Assembly (NCBI GenBank): GCA_948146395.1
Contig: OX411544.1
Span: 93,421,232-93,485,231, forward strand
Direction of reading: 5' to 3'
Length of the DNA stretch: 64,000 bases
From: Fragum whitleyi
Lineage: Eukaryota > Mollusca > Bivalvia > Cardiida > Cardiidae
Numbering within the stretch: the stretch's first letter is position 1; every line of letters starts with the position of its first letter. Shown here one piece after another: positions 9,554 to 20,187 of this stretch. The notes beneath the pieces were generated by a model. It ran no database searches, was not told the DNA's origin, and worked only from the letters and a program-made list of their open reading frames with translations. A program made the position numbers and the translations under genes.

Positions 9554-12500
9554 GTATTTATGTATTTTGTAAAATTTGTACATGTATTAATCTTTATCAT
9601 GCTGTTCATGCTGCAAAACTGCTGTATATAAAGCTTTGGCAGACAGCATAGACTAAGATCAGTCTGCACAGAATAATATGCAGTCTGATCTTAGTCTACA
9701 CTACCTGCTTTCTACTTAATTATTTTTGGGAAAACTTGAACCAGATTTGTTAAAATATCCTTAGAATTTATATTCAGGAGATGAATAGTATATTTGTTGA
9801 TTTCATTGAGGTATGAAACTAAAAAGATAATCACACTATTAGTATGAAAAGCAGATTCATACATGAGTGTGATTAGGATTTTAGTTCATTTTTCTTTGAT
9901 ATTAACAAATATTATCTTCATATCAAAATTTAATATATTGAAGAAAAAATGTAAAGATTTGTCAGTTAAGAAACACATTTCTCAAGGGACTACTTTTTGC
10001 CATCTCTTACAAAACAACTGCATACCCAAAATTGTTTTAACAAGATGTTTCCTATGGCCTGCTAAACCAGGCCAAAAATGTTTGTTGTAAATTGAATAAG
10101 GTCATTCTGACATTGCTTACACTTGCACATATTTTGGTATAGTGAGACATTACACTAAATACACTCAACAAAGAGCTAGGACACATAACTCTTACAGATG
10201 GTAATAGGTTACTCGGTTATTATATTCCATAAAAGTTACAATACAACACAATGTCATAGGCTTTATTAGAATTATTATGCAAGGGATGGAGGTTTAGTAG
10301 ACGTAAGAGTGGTTAACATGTGAAAAAATACCCCAAACTGCAACTGAATTTTTATCCACTTTTCCACGTCTTCACCACTGTAAATTTCTGTTGCTGAATA
10401 CTGGAGATTTACTACGCCTTCAAAGTCTAGGTCAAATAGAAAGGTGATGTATGAATATATTTGATTTATCTTTGTAAAAGATTGAGGTTAAAGGCATCTT
10501 GAATAATCTTGGGTACATTATATTAGTAAAATCAAAGAAAAACTTATAGCAAATCATTAATTTAAGCACTGAATTAACACAACTCTTTACATTTAGTCAG
10601 GAATGGTTATATTTACCCTCTTTTGAAATTGTTGTTACATAAATATGGTTTTGGGGTTATTAGAGACCTAAAGTTTTCCAAAAAATCATGCAAAAAGATA
10701 GCAGATCTTGAGGGCAAAGAGCAGGATGGTGTTATATTAGAGCATCGGGCTTTATTAGATCTTTACGGTATAGACCACGGCTGCATCTAGAATGATCAAG
10801 TACATGTGTGGTCAATAATAACAGAATCCTGCCTTTCTTGTGACCTATGTCAAAAGCTGGGACCCTTTTTCCTAAACTTCTTACGGAAAAATCATTTGGA
10901 AGTGAAAATCACAAATTGTACCTAGTGTTTTCATTCATTGTTAGATTCTGTCTTGCATCTTCTCAATGGAACCGTCTTTAGAAGACAATTCCAATGGGAT
11001 GATGCATGGCAGTAATCCATATTTAGTTACTACTGTTAAAGCAACTTTGTTGACTTTCGCAAAAAATTATTGTAAGATATTTAGTAAAACAGGCCCCTGA
11101 TTTCTAGAGGAAGTGCTTTGATTTCTAATTGATTTAATTTTTTTTTAATTCTTTTTTATTACTAGAGGATAACACGATAAAGGGTCGAATGACTTATTTC
11201 CATCGTGGTCCTAACTCATTCCATATCTTATCCTGCACATAGAGAGGTAATGGTTTCTAAGCTCTGCTACCAACTTTTACAACTGGGTGAACTGAGGCCT
11301 CGTCTGTAAAGTGTCCTACCCAAATACACTACCCGCCTCCGGTGGAGCTCGAACCCGCAACCACCAGGTCACAAGTTGAGCGTGCTAGCCACTCGGCCAA
11401 CAAGCCAGACTTACTTTAAGTTGTTATCTTGAAGGCTTCCCAGGACTGTTCAGGCTGATCACATTCCTATTTTGAATCCTTTTTAGTTCAGACCTATGGT
11501 CCTGTGACACAAGCTCATTTCTTACAGAATATGGGGATAGCTTTAAGACTCAAGGTAAGTTAAACTGGTTTTTGTTTTCAACCCAACAAGCAACTTCCAA
11601 GATTAATGTTAATGGTAGCAAAATGAAGTAAATCATGCAGTAATTTGTTGGATGGTATTTCCATATGTAGTTTTTGTAAATACATGAAGTACCACTACTA
11701 TCTTATTATACCACCTCCCCAAACTATGATAGGGGGGGGGGGGGGGGGGGGGGAGGAGGAGGAGGTATATAGTCAGCTTGTCGGTCCATCTATCTGTTGT
11801 TTGACTGTTGTTTGACCCGTCTATAGCTTTTTCGTGTCTACTCAGTTTCTCAGCAACTAATGGGAAATTTCATTTTTACCTTACATATGTGATCAGTATC
11901 AAGCAGAGAATGATCCATTTTCTTTTGACAGAGTTATGGGCCTTTGATGGCAAACACTTTTCTTTTTCGACAAGCACTTGAAGGGGGAGTACGAGTCCAC
12001 TTTGAGACAGACTAGTTTGATCAATCCCCAAAATTACATGATGTTCATTACAAAATAAATATGAAATTGCTTGGGCATAATTAAATTACTTCATATCATG
12101 CTGTACCCGGAATATTCCTGCTTTGTGCAGTCTGATCTTAGTATATACCACCTGATTCTCCTTTTGAAATGAGAAAGGTTTAAATAATTAGTCCCCTAAG
12201 AGCGAAAGCCAAAAGGGACTATAGGTTTGCGCTCTGTCCGTCTGTCCGTTTGTCGGTCTGGAACTTCAGTTTTCCGGACTTTTTATCTTAACCCTTGGAG
12301 ATATTGAGCTAGTCCTTTGATTTTGACAAGATTTTTCATTCAGCATGACATTTGTAAACCTTGAGCATTTAGTTAATGTCTGATCTTAGCCTTCTTTGCC
12401 TGCTTTCATCTGCTCTTGATTATTGGCATAAAAACTTGAACAAGACTGGTTGAACAGGATTTGACACCAACTACTTTTTTGCCATCAGCCTGAAGGACCT

Positions 12501-13068
12501 GTTAGCCCTAAATTTTACAGGTCCTTCCTGATAACAACAGGTCCTGCATGATAATCATGGGATAAATTGCAAGGAAATCATTGTTAAAAAAGAAGCAAAT
12601 CAATTTTTCTTTTTCTACAATGTTTTCCATTTGGTGAGGCAAATTTTAATATTTGAAAGGCAATTATTTTTCAAAACTGGACAGATTTTGAAATACTAAG
12701 TACTGTCATTTAATACAGGTCTGAAGGGCCTGCTGCATGGTAGCATCTACCAGTTCTCCCTAAAATCCACATGTCTTGGGCCCGAGGACTGGTGTTAGTG
12801 AAGATCCCTGTTGAATGTCAGAAAAGTTGTCACTTTTTCGAAACAAAATTTAAACTCAGCAAGATAAAGGTTAAGTTGAGTATCCATTTCATTTCAGTTA
12901 TTGTATGAGAAAGCTAAGCCAGAGGACAGGAAGAATTTAGTGACTGCATTTAACATGTTAATGAGTGATGACCAGATGGGTGAACGATTTAAATTTGTGG
13001 CTTTGTTACACAACAATGCGGAACATGATCCTGTGGGATTTGATCCTATTCCTGGAACAGCTGAATGA
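9448..13068 (+). CDS. NDUFAF7: NDUFAF7, 3' part: complex I assembly protein arginine methyltransferase (partial)
   Basis: Three exons join in phase: 9448-9553, 11487-11554 and 12898-13068, giving the C-terminal 114 residues. The first matches the highly conserved DPGTADLTADVDF segment of MidA/NDUFAF7, the second the 'QNMGIALRLK' segment, and the last MGERFKFVALL ending at a TGA. All borders are AG/GT (ag|GGC, TAG|gtattt, ag|TTC, AAG|gtaagt, ag|TTA). The family acts in the mitochondrial matrix, dimethylating NDUFS2 during complex I assembly. The catalytic N-terminal two thirds are not visible, and I found no upstream exon in 1-9447, so they probably lie beyond the left edge. The terminal exon has a broken copy 179 bp downstream. 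Confidence 0.9.
9641..9705. repeat. Palindromic MITE core in NDUFAF7 intron
   Basis: Arms TAGACTAAGATCAGTCTGCA (9649-9668) and TGCAGTCTGATCTTAGTCTA (9679-9698), one mismatch, 10-nt loop. Same family as 53219-53264 and the half-sites at 12120 and 36445. Confidence 0.6.
10100..11190. other. NDUFAF7 intron, MITE remnant
   Basis: 10860-11100 repeats the inverted MITE seen near 7575 and 19440 ('gattctgtcttgc', 'catggcagtaatccatatt', 'gtaaaacaggcccctg'). The rest of the intron here shows nothing recognisable. Confidence 0.4.
11195..11405 (-). repeat. tRNA-derived SINE (type 2, Leu/Ser-like head)
   Basis: On the minus strand the head reads TTGGCCGAGTGGCTAGCACG, an A box typical of class II tRNAs. 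It is followed by GGTTCGAGCTCC (B box, about 11345-11356). The unrelated body runs to about 11195. Missing acceptor pairing and a long 3' body argue against a functional tRNA gene. Confidence 0.65.
11487..11554 (+). CDS. NDUFAF7: NDUFAF7 penultimate exon
   Basis: 68 bp between 'cctttttag' and gtaagt. It completes a split Val codon and ends in phase 0, encoding QTYGPVTQAHFLQNMGIALR then LK. Confidence 0.9.
11732..11753. repeat. Homopolymer G(22) followed by GGA repeats
   Basis: A run of 22 G then AGGAGGAGGAGG, next to a CCACCTCCCC stretch at 11711-11720. Such runs are error-prone in assembly and could form a G-quadruplex. Confidence 0.8.
12192..12300 (-). mobile_element. HL-D terminal fragment
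   Basis: TTAGTCCCCTAAGAGCGAAA is, on the other strand, the HL-D terminal hairpin. It is followed by TATAGGTTTGC and a (GTCCGTCT)n tract, as at the end of the full copy 59578-60536. The repeat body is missing. Confidence 0.5.
12898..13068 (+). CDS. NDUFAF7: NDUFAF7 terminal exon
   Basis: 171 bp from acceptor 'catttcatttcag' to TGA (13066-13068). It encodes LLYEKAKPEDRKNLVTAFNM and continues MGERFKFVALL ... IPGTAE. MGERF is a family hallmark near the C terminus. Confidence 0.9.
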   Translation, partial: LLYEKAKPEDRKNLVTAFNMLMSDDQMGERFKFVALLHNNAEHDPVGFDPIPGTAE

Positions 13069-13129
13069 ATCTGAATCTGAACTTGTGTTTAACCCATCAG
13101 CAGGGGACACTTTGAGACTAGTCAAATTT

Positions 13130-13310
13130 TAACATGTAAATGAGTGATGACCAGATGGGAGAACAATTTAAATTTACACAACGATTGGGAACATGATCCT
13201 GTGGGATTTGATCCTATCCCTGGAACAGCTGAATGAATCTAAATATGTTTGAATATGAATGTGAATTTGTGTTTATTCCATTAGCAGGTGACACATTGAG
13301 ACTGGTCAAG
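13130..13310 (+). pseudogene. Tandem duplicate of NDUFAF7 terminal exon 3' part and UTR
   Basis: From 12951 the sequence repeats with an offset of 179 bp (GTGATGACCAGATGGG starts at 12965 and again at 13144). The copy covers the coding end from the 'MSDDQMGE' codons through the stop and into the UTR ('gacacattgagactggtcaa'). It has lost an in-frame segment around 'gtggctttgtta' and gained a TAA where the original has TTA, so it cannot encode the normal end. Confidence 0.85.
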
Positions 13311-13365
13311 TTTTTGAGAAGTTGCTGACGAAAATATTTAATTTTGCTTTGGGTAGGAAAGCATT

Positions 13366-13440
13366 GAGAAAATGAAGAAATTGCTTAAGACGAGCAGTTT
13401 CTTCATTTTCCACAATATTTTCCCAAGAATTTCCTTTAGA
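13366..13440. repeat. MITE core hairpin ('aagaaattgctt' family)
   Basis: GAAAATGAAGAAATTGCT pairs with AGCAGTTTCTTCATTTTC across a short loop. It is the central hairpin of the MITE represented at 50345-50590 and 57110-57345. Confidence 0.5.
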
Positions 13441-13649
13441 GGAATATAAAAAGGGGGTTTAGAAGAAAAAGGTATATGAAAAAATTTTAACTAGTCATAT
13501 TTGAAAGAAGTTGCAAGTAACAGTTCATAGTGAGACATTACTCAAAATTAGAAAATTAATTTGAAAAAATTGGTCTTGAAATAGCATGCAATAAAAAATG
13601 TTTATGGTAAGATAAAACACCAGTTTCTGATCACTTTCCCATTATAACT

Positions 13650-14635
13650 CCATTAGCTGAAGGCCAGCAAGCTATATTCAAGGCAGCATGTCCGTCTGTC
13701 CTTCTGTGTGTGTGTTTTGACCTTTACTTTAAACTTTTTCTCCTCCTAAACCAATGGCAGATTTTCACTTAACTTTGCAGCAATGTTCCTTATGTGACAC
13801 TCTTAAAGTGTAAAAAGAAATTTTTATTGACACCTAAATATGGCTGTGGCTGGATGTGTTTTTTTTACACTATGAATACTTCATAATTATCCTCCCAAAC
13901 CATAGGACTGATTTTAATGAAACTCTGACTCAGCATGGATGTACCTTGGGTGATGATTTACTTAAATTTTTAAAGAAATTTTGGGGCTTTTTTTCACTCT
14001 AAAATCTTTTAGATTTTTTTCCTTGGCCCAATGGACTTGAGTGAGAAGACTTTTAAAGATTTCAAAGAGAAAATAAGCCCCATCCTGCCATGCCTGTATT
14101 TGGGGGTCAAAATCTCTTGGAACAACTTAAGAAGAGGGTCACCCAAGGATCATTTCTAAGGTTAGCTATTTGTTTATCAATTAATGGATTGCTTGATACG
14201 CCACTTGACCCCCAAAATGATAGACTTCTTCAGATATTGAAATGTCAATTGTATGCAAAATACATGGTTGATAGAAAACAATAAGCCTTTAGTTAGTGGG
14301 GGCCTATACCTTGTAATAAGCAGTACTTATTGATGATTTGAGTCTTCCATCCACAAAATTATTTGACAACAAGGTGACAAATTGTCACAAGAAAGGGATG
14401 TTACACTGCTGGATGTCCAAGTTTGAAAAAAAAAAAAAATTGAAAAAACTTATAAATTAAGCTAGGTAGATTTACAGTTCTTTTGCACTGAACTACTTAG
14501 TCATGAGTGGAACATAACTACAAAGTATCAATCAATTGGTCATAATTAGACAGAGTTATGTCTGGAAAAAGAAGTGGATGCTGCTCAGATGCCATGGGTG
14601 ATCACATAATATGTCCCATCTTTTGACAGGCTTAT
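13650..14635 (+). repeat. Degenerate HL-type repeat region
   Basis: Starts near 'ggccagcaagctatattcaaggcagcatgtccgtctgtcc' and contains repeats with 'cacccaaggatcatt' words shared with HL-B. No clean borders are seen. An open frame at 14090-14284 is repeat-derived. Confidence 0.4.
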
Positions 14636-14637
14636 AG

Positions 14638-15475
14638 ATAGAAAGCCATGAATGGCTTGTGTCTCTCCACAGGCTCGAATTTCTTGTAATAGCAAATCTA
14701 AGTTTTGACTAGATTTTTAGATATTTAGGGTTCTACTAATGTTGAAATGATTTTCAAAGTTTCCATTATGATAACATATAGAGAAATGACCTCCACCCAT
14801 AAAAGACATATTTTTCATTCAATGACAATAATTTTTGGCTGCATGATAATGGATCACCCAAGGGTCATACCAATGAAGTTTGATTTATATCCATCTGTTA
14901 AATTTTGAGAAAATGATTTTCAAAGTTTCCACTATATAACATATAGAGAAATGATCTCCGCCCATAAAACACATATTTTTCATCCCATCACAATATTTTT
15001 TGGTAGACTGATAAAGGGTCACCCAAGGATCATTCATGGGAAATTTGGTTGATATCTATTAGTTAGATTCTGAGAAAATGATTTTCAAAGTTTCCAATAT
15101 ATAACATGAAGAGAAATGACCTCCGCCCATAAAATACATATTTTTCATCCGATCACAATAATTTTTTGTAGACTGATAAAGGGTCACACAAGGATCATTC
15201 ATGTAAAATTTAATTGGTATCCATCAATTAAAACCCAAGAAAAGTCACTTTATACCATATTTGGAAATTAGCCATGCCCATTAAATCCATGTTTTTCATT
15301 GGATCAAAATTTCTTTAACAACTTTGAAAGTGGGTCACCCAAGGATTATTCCTGTGAAGTTTGGTTGAAATCCATCCAGTAGTTTCTGAGGAGAAGATTT
15401 TCAAAGAAAAAGTTTACGACCGGACGTACAGACGGACACAACGCCATGACAATAGCCCCAGGAGCTAAAAAGGGT
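14638..15475 (+). mobile_element. HL-B Helitron-like element
   Basis: The 5' end has hairpin AAAGCCATGAATGGCTT (14642-14658) then GTGTCTCTCCACAGGCT. The body holds diverged units of about 165 bp ('atagagaaatgacctccgcccataaa', 'gtcacccaaggatcatt'). A GGAC tract (15421-15437) follows, then 'acgccatgacaatagccccaggagctaaaaa', a partly deleted version of the HL-B terminal hairpin. No coding capacity. Confidence 0.7.
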
Positions 15476-16361
15476 GGAAAACAATGGTGGACATCAGTAC
15501 CCTACTATTATAAATGACTTGATTGGCCAATGGATCTTTTGTCTATTGTGACAAATTCTTTTGGGGGTCTATTGTGACAAATTCCTTACATTTGGACTCA
15601 TCAAAGCAAGATGCCAATTTGCCAAAGCTCACAGGATGGGGGGTGGGCAGAGGATGTAGATTAGCCGATAGGCCAAGGCTTGCTAAAGCTTAATAAGTTT
15701 TCAGTTCTAGACTTGGTTGAAATTAGCTTGTCTCAAATAAAATCTCATGATAGATCCTATATGTTTTAAAAACAAAACTTGACCTGTCATCTCCATCCTC
15801 TTTCAATGTGATGCAATCTTTTATGGTAATGAATTAATATTATTCATCTTTTGTAGCAACTTTCATATCCCATAGATTTTTTACTTCCTTGATAACCACT
15901 TGACCTTATGACAAGTATACAAGTAAAGTCTACTTAGCTGCCTGCAGAAAAGCCAGACATGGGAATTATCATACCCATAGTAAGGATATATGACAATCTT
16001 TGTACGGAGAGTAATAAAATGAGCCTGTCTCATATCTCCATTTAGTTTTAGGAAATGGTGCACCTACACATAACTTCCTACAGTTTCTTGCACCAGTACA
16101 ATCATAGCATTCCATCTTAGCTATTGGCTGTTCATCCCACTTTGGCATACTATTTATCATTGGCCCTTTTCAAGTAGACAATTGACATAACTACAATGTC
16201 AGATGAAAGTTGGTTAAGCAAGAAATGAAAATCATGACCCCAGGAGTGACAGCTCACTGTGTAAGCCATTAACCTAACCGCATTCTGCAAATGCATTGTT
16301 AGAAAAGTTAAGAACTCCTATTCACAATAAGACAGCAGACATTTTAAGTCAAAACTAAACT
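15476..16361. other. Intergenic; possible Cys-rich open frame on minus strand
   Basis: Mostly unrecognised. A minus-strand frame at 15969-16160 encodes a compact segment with KMECYDCTGARNCRKLCVGA. It has no good acceptor upstream and no family I recognise, so I do not call it a gene. Confidence 0.3.
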
Positions 16362-17474
16362 AGAAAGCCATGAATGGCTTGAGTCGCTCCACAGGCTTGA
16401 AATTCTTGTAAAAGCAAATAAATGTTTTGACTAGATTTCTAGATATTCGGAGTTCTACTGATGATGAAAATGATTTTCAAAGTTTCAACTATATAACAGA
16501 TAGAGAAATGACCTCTCCTATTAAAAGACATATTTTTCATCAAATAAAAATAATTTTGGCTGCATGATAATGGGTAACCCAAAGATCATACCAAAAATGT
16601 TTGATTGATATCCATCAGTTACATTCTGAGAAAATGTTTTTCATAGTTTCCACTATTCAACATATTGAGAATTGACCTCCACATATCCAACAATCTAATT
16701 CTGAGAAAATGATTTTCGAATTTTCCACTATATAACATATAGAGAAATGACCTCTGCCCATAAAATGCATATTTTTCATCCAATCAAAATAATTTTTGGT
16801 ACACTGATAAAGGATCACTCAAGGATCATTCCAGTGAAATTTGGTTGATATCCATCAGTTACATTCTGAGAAATTGATTTTCAAAGTTTCCACTATATAA
16901 CATATAGAGAAATGACCTCCGCCCATAAAACGCATATTTTTCATCCAATCACAATGATTTTTTGTAGACTGATAAAGGGTCACTCAAGAATCATTCCAGT
17001 GAAATTTGGTTGATATCCATCAGTTACATTCTGAGAAAATGATTTTCAAAGTTTCCACTATATAACATATAGAGAAATGACCTCCGCCCATAAAATGCAT
17101 ATTTTCCATCCGATCACAATGATTTTTTGTAGACTGATAAAGGGTCACCCAAGGATCATTCATGTAAAATTTAATTGGTATCCATTGATTAGAATCTGAG
17201 AAAACTCACATTTTACCATATTTGGAAATTAGCCACGCCCATTAAATCCATGTTTTTCATTGGATCAAAATTTCTTGAACAACTTTGAAAGAGGGTCACC
17301 CAAGGATCATTCCTGTGAAGTTTGGTTGAAATCCATCCAGTAGTTTCTGAGGAGAAGATTTTTAAAGAAAAGTTTACGACCGGACGGACGCACGCACGCA
17401 CGGACGGACGGACGCACGACGGACATAACGCCATGACAATAGCCCCAGTGGCTTTCAGCCAGTGGAGCTAAAAA
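16362..17474 (+). mobile_element. HL-B Helitron-like element, complete
   Basis: Begins CTAGAAAGCCATGAATGGCTT (hairpin 16364-16380). The array follows: AGAGAAATGA starts at 16741, 16906 and 17071, exactly 165 bp apart. After the array comes (GGAC/GCAC)n at 17385-17421, then a terminal hairpin TAGCCCCAGTGGCT / AGCCAGTGGAGCTA (17440-17470) with one mispair, ending AAAAA. Confidence 0.75.
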
Positions 17475-17574
17475 TCTATAAAACAAGGAATATAAACCAT
17501 TATTGATACTAGGAAATATTTATTTATATAAATATCTACAATTAAAATTAAATACTATTTACATGGTGAATAAT

Positions 17575-17715
17575 ATCAGCCCTGCATTCTAGATGACAAA
17601 ATAGTGCAAACTGTTTGCCAATTTTACCCCACTTTGCACACAAAAGCACTTACAAAGCGGGATATAATTGGCAAACAGATTGCACTATTTTATCATCCTG
17701 AATGCAGGGCCAATA
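17575..17715. mobile_element. MITE with ~50-bp terminal inverted repeats
   Basis: GCCCTGCATTCTAGATGACA at 17578 is mirrored by the arm ending ATCCTGAATGCAGGGC at about 17711. The arms continue through 'aaaatagtgcaa..tgtttgccaatt'. A short unique centre carries no gene. Confidence 0.75.
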
Positions 17716-17839
17716 AATTTCCTAGAATTTTTTTTTTTTTTGAGAAGATTAAGCCATGACAAATCTGGATATTGATGATTTAAACCTAACAATAGATAGG
17801 TAAAGTGACAATATCCTACTAACAACCTTGTTATGTAAA

Positions 17840-18140
17840 TAAGAGCACTAACTACAGGTGCCTATGCTCGGCTGTTGATTGACAGATGGTAGATTGAAAC
17901 AGGGGCATAATTTGCACAAAATTCATCTAGAGTTTTTCCCCTTCATGGCAAAGGCTGCTCTTTAGATGATGAATATTTGTGCAATGATTCACATGAATAC
18001 CTTCAGTAGAACCAGAGAACTGCAGAGATATGAAAAAAATGTCGAGGTTTTTGCAAGACAACCATGAGGACACCAAGCTATTGCGATAGCAATATCCTCG
18101 GGTTTTCTCAAAAAAACTGCCAAGCAAAAAAACAGGATTT
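17840..18140 (+). mobile_element. HL-C Helitron-like element (degenerate)
   Basis: Starts AAGAGCACTAACTACAGGTG (HL-C 5' hairpin, mutated), continues 'cctatgctcggctgttga' and 'aaattcatctagag'. It ends 'caatatcctcgggttttctcaaaaaaactgccaagcaaaaa'. The best copy is 58836-59134. Confidence 0.6.
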
Positions 18141-18545
18141 TTTAAAATATTGATACGCAAAACTGATCAATTTTTCAGATTTGATACAGAGAGAAAATAT
18201 TTAACCTTATCCTGCTAAATCTAAATTTACTTTAAAAAAAATATCAAAACATTTCCATAGTCTGGCTCAACATTCTTCTTAAACAATAATAAAGTAGAAT
18301 GCAGAAAGGTTAGGCCAGTATCAGGGTGCATGTCTGTGCATATTGATCTTGGCCTTCACTGTCCAACAAAGCTCCATGCATAGCAGTAGTTTGGGAAGAT
18401 TAATCAATTATAATCAATTATCAGTTGGTTTGGGCTTTTGATTGAAATAATCAACTAAGAAATTTCATAATTGATTAATCAGTTCCTAACCCATAAATGA
18501 AAGCCAATATATATATTTTTGGAAACCGACATCAGTTTGAGGGCT
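18141..18545. other. Nothing recognised
   Basis: AT-rich intergenic sequence without exon signals. Confidence 0.35.
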
Positions 18546-18547
18546 CA

Positions 18548-18604
18548 GTGTGGAACAGTTGTAACTGCCTATATGTTTATAGGCAGTTACAACTGTTTGA
18601 TGCT
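18548..18604. repeat. Palindrome, 20-bp arms
   Basis: ACAGTTGTAACTGCCTATA and TATAGGCAGTTACAACTGT face each other across a few bases. A diverged relative is at 49058-49122 ('tagttataactgcataag ... aggcagttataaatg'). Confidence 0.7.
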
Positions 18605-18619
18605 GATCCATGAAGTTAG

Positions 18620-19873
18620 TAGTAAAATCTGCAGAAAGAGTCTTTAGGTCATTAGTTTTAACTAAACTTTCTCATTTCTATTCTTCAAAGGATGAACCGG
18701 GAGTGTTGTACATGTATTATTGATTTCTAAGAAAAAGATTGTACAATGGATCATAAGTTGATTTACTCTTCCAACTAAAAACCAATTACCGGGTAGCCAT
18801 TGTGATTTGAAACCGCTTGCCCAACACTACATAGCAGGTATTTATCATGAACAGTTTGAGAAGGGTTAAACTCACAATTAACCCATCCAAACACAATCAT
18901 GCTTTCTTCGCCCTCTGAGTGTTTTAATATGACATAAACAAAACGGGGTCCCAAGGACTCAATAGTTAGGCTAATTGGGGTCCTTGTTTAAGGTCTAGGA
19001 GTCCCTGCTTTAAATGTAGATTAGTCCTTTTAGCTATTGCTATGTTATTATGTAGAATCTGGATAATTCTCTGGATTAAACAACAGAAAGTATTGGATAG
19101 ATATGTATCTTTGAGGTTCAGCTTTAGAAAAGAATTGAAGACTGTTTAAACAGTCTTCAATTATTTTCTAAAGTTGATCTCAAGAGCGTCCTAGGGACTC
19201 ACATCAAATAGTTTTGAGAGTCCTAGCTACACAATTGAGAGTCTCACACTCACATAACCTATTTCCCTTAAAACCCTGCCCCTCTGAAGAAAAATTGTTT
19301 TAGTTAACATTGTGGATTGTGTGATTTCTTCATTTCGCACAATATTTTCTAGCCAGCAATTGTTTTCTGCAACAGCTTTTTGTACCTGCCTTAAATTTTG
19401 TAGTCTGATAATGTGTTGAACTTGAATCTAATACACCAGGGGCCCATTTTACTAAACATCTTACACAAAAATTCATCATAAGTCAAAATCATAAGCAAAA
19501 TCTCATTGGAATTGTCTTTAGAAGACGATTAAAATGAGATGATATATGCCAGAATATCCATATTAAGTTACTATGGTAGAAGCAACCTTTTTTTTTGACT
19601 TGCGCAAAAAAAAATCGTAAGATGATTAGTAAAAAGGCCCCAGTTGGTTTAGTTTAAGATCAAATAATTGATGCTTTATACCCTCGGATTTAATGAGAGG
19701 AAATTCTCAATCATAAGCAGATATTTCAAGTCGCCTTTTCAGAGTTTAAATCTTGCAAATGAAAATTCAAAGTAATATCTTTGTATCAATTGTAAATGTT
19801 AGTCAAATGGTGATATATGTCTGTTCAGTCACTGTGTTTGCGTTTACTATACATGTATACTAGAACTACTTCA
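18620..19873. other. Intergenic; MITE remnant
   Basis: 19140-19165 is a small palindrome (GAAGACTGTTTAAACAGTCTTC). 19440-19640 is another copy of the MITE at 7575 and 10860. It also includes any 3' UTR of B9D2. Confidence 0.4.
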
Positions 19874-20187
19874 TCAGCATTCAATTCCAAACTTATCAAA
19901 ATTTCTAAGTATCACACCAAGTTGTAAGTGTATAGTTCCCATAGCTATTGTATGAAGTTTATATCTATCTGCGCCACTATATATCAGATCCGGGTTCTTC
20001 AACTGGGGTCCGCCACCGAGAAAACTTTGCGACACTTGTTCTCTATAGCTCCCCGATGGTCGCCATGTGGGACACTCAACATGATGAATTCCAGGTGACG
20101 TAGGAACATGGCAGAATCCATAACCGTAAAGTTCATTTCTACCAAAACTGTCTTGATGCCAAACTTGAAAATGTATCTTAGGCCAGC
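19874..20187 (-). CDS. B9D2: B9D2 exon 3 (last coding exon)
   Basis: Acceptor 'ttttttcacag' precedes GCTGGCC. The exon completes a split Gly codon and ends GIEC-TGA at 19874. It holds most of the B9 domain from WPKIHFQVW onward. Confidence 0.95.

Noticed and set aside
11340..11405. tRNA-Leu/Ser gene
   Set aside because: No variable arm or acceptor pairing consistent with a real tRNA; it continues into a repeat body.
11732..11753. Telomere or assembly gap marker
   Set aside because: A plain G homopolymer beside GGA repeats; no telomeric unit.
16170..16310. Another tRNA-derived SINE
   Set aside because: Only a weak B-box-like word; no A box and no family body.
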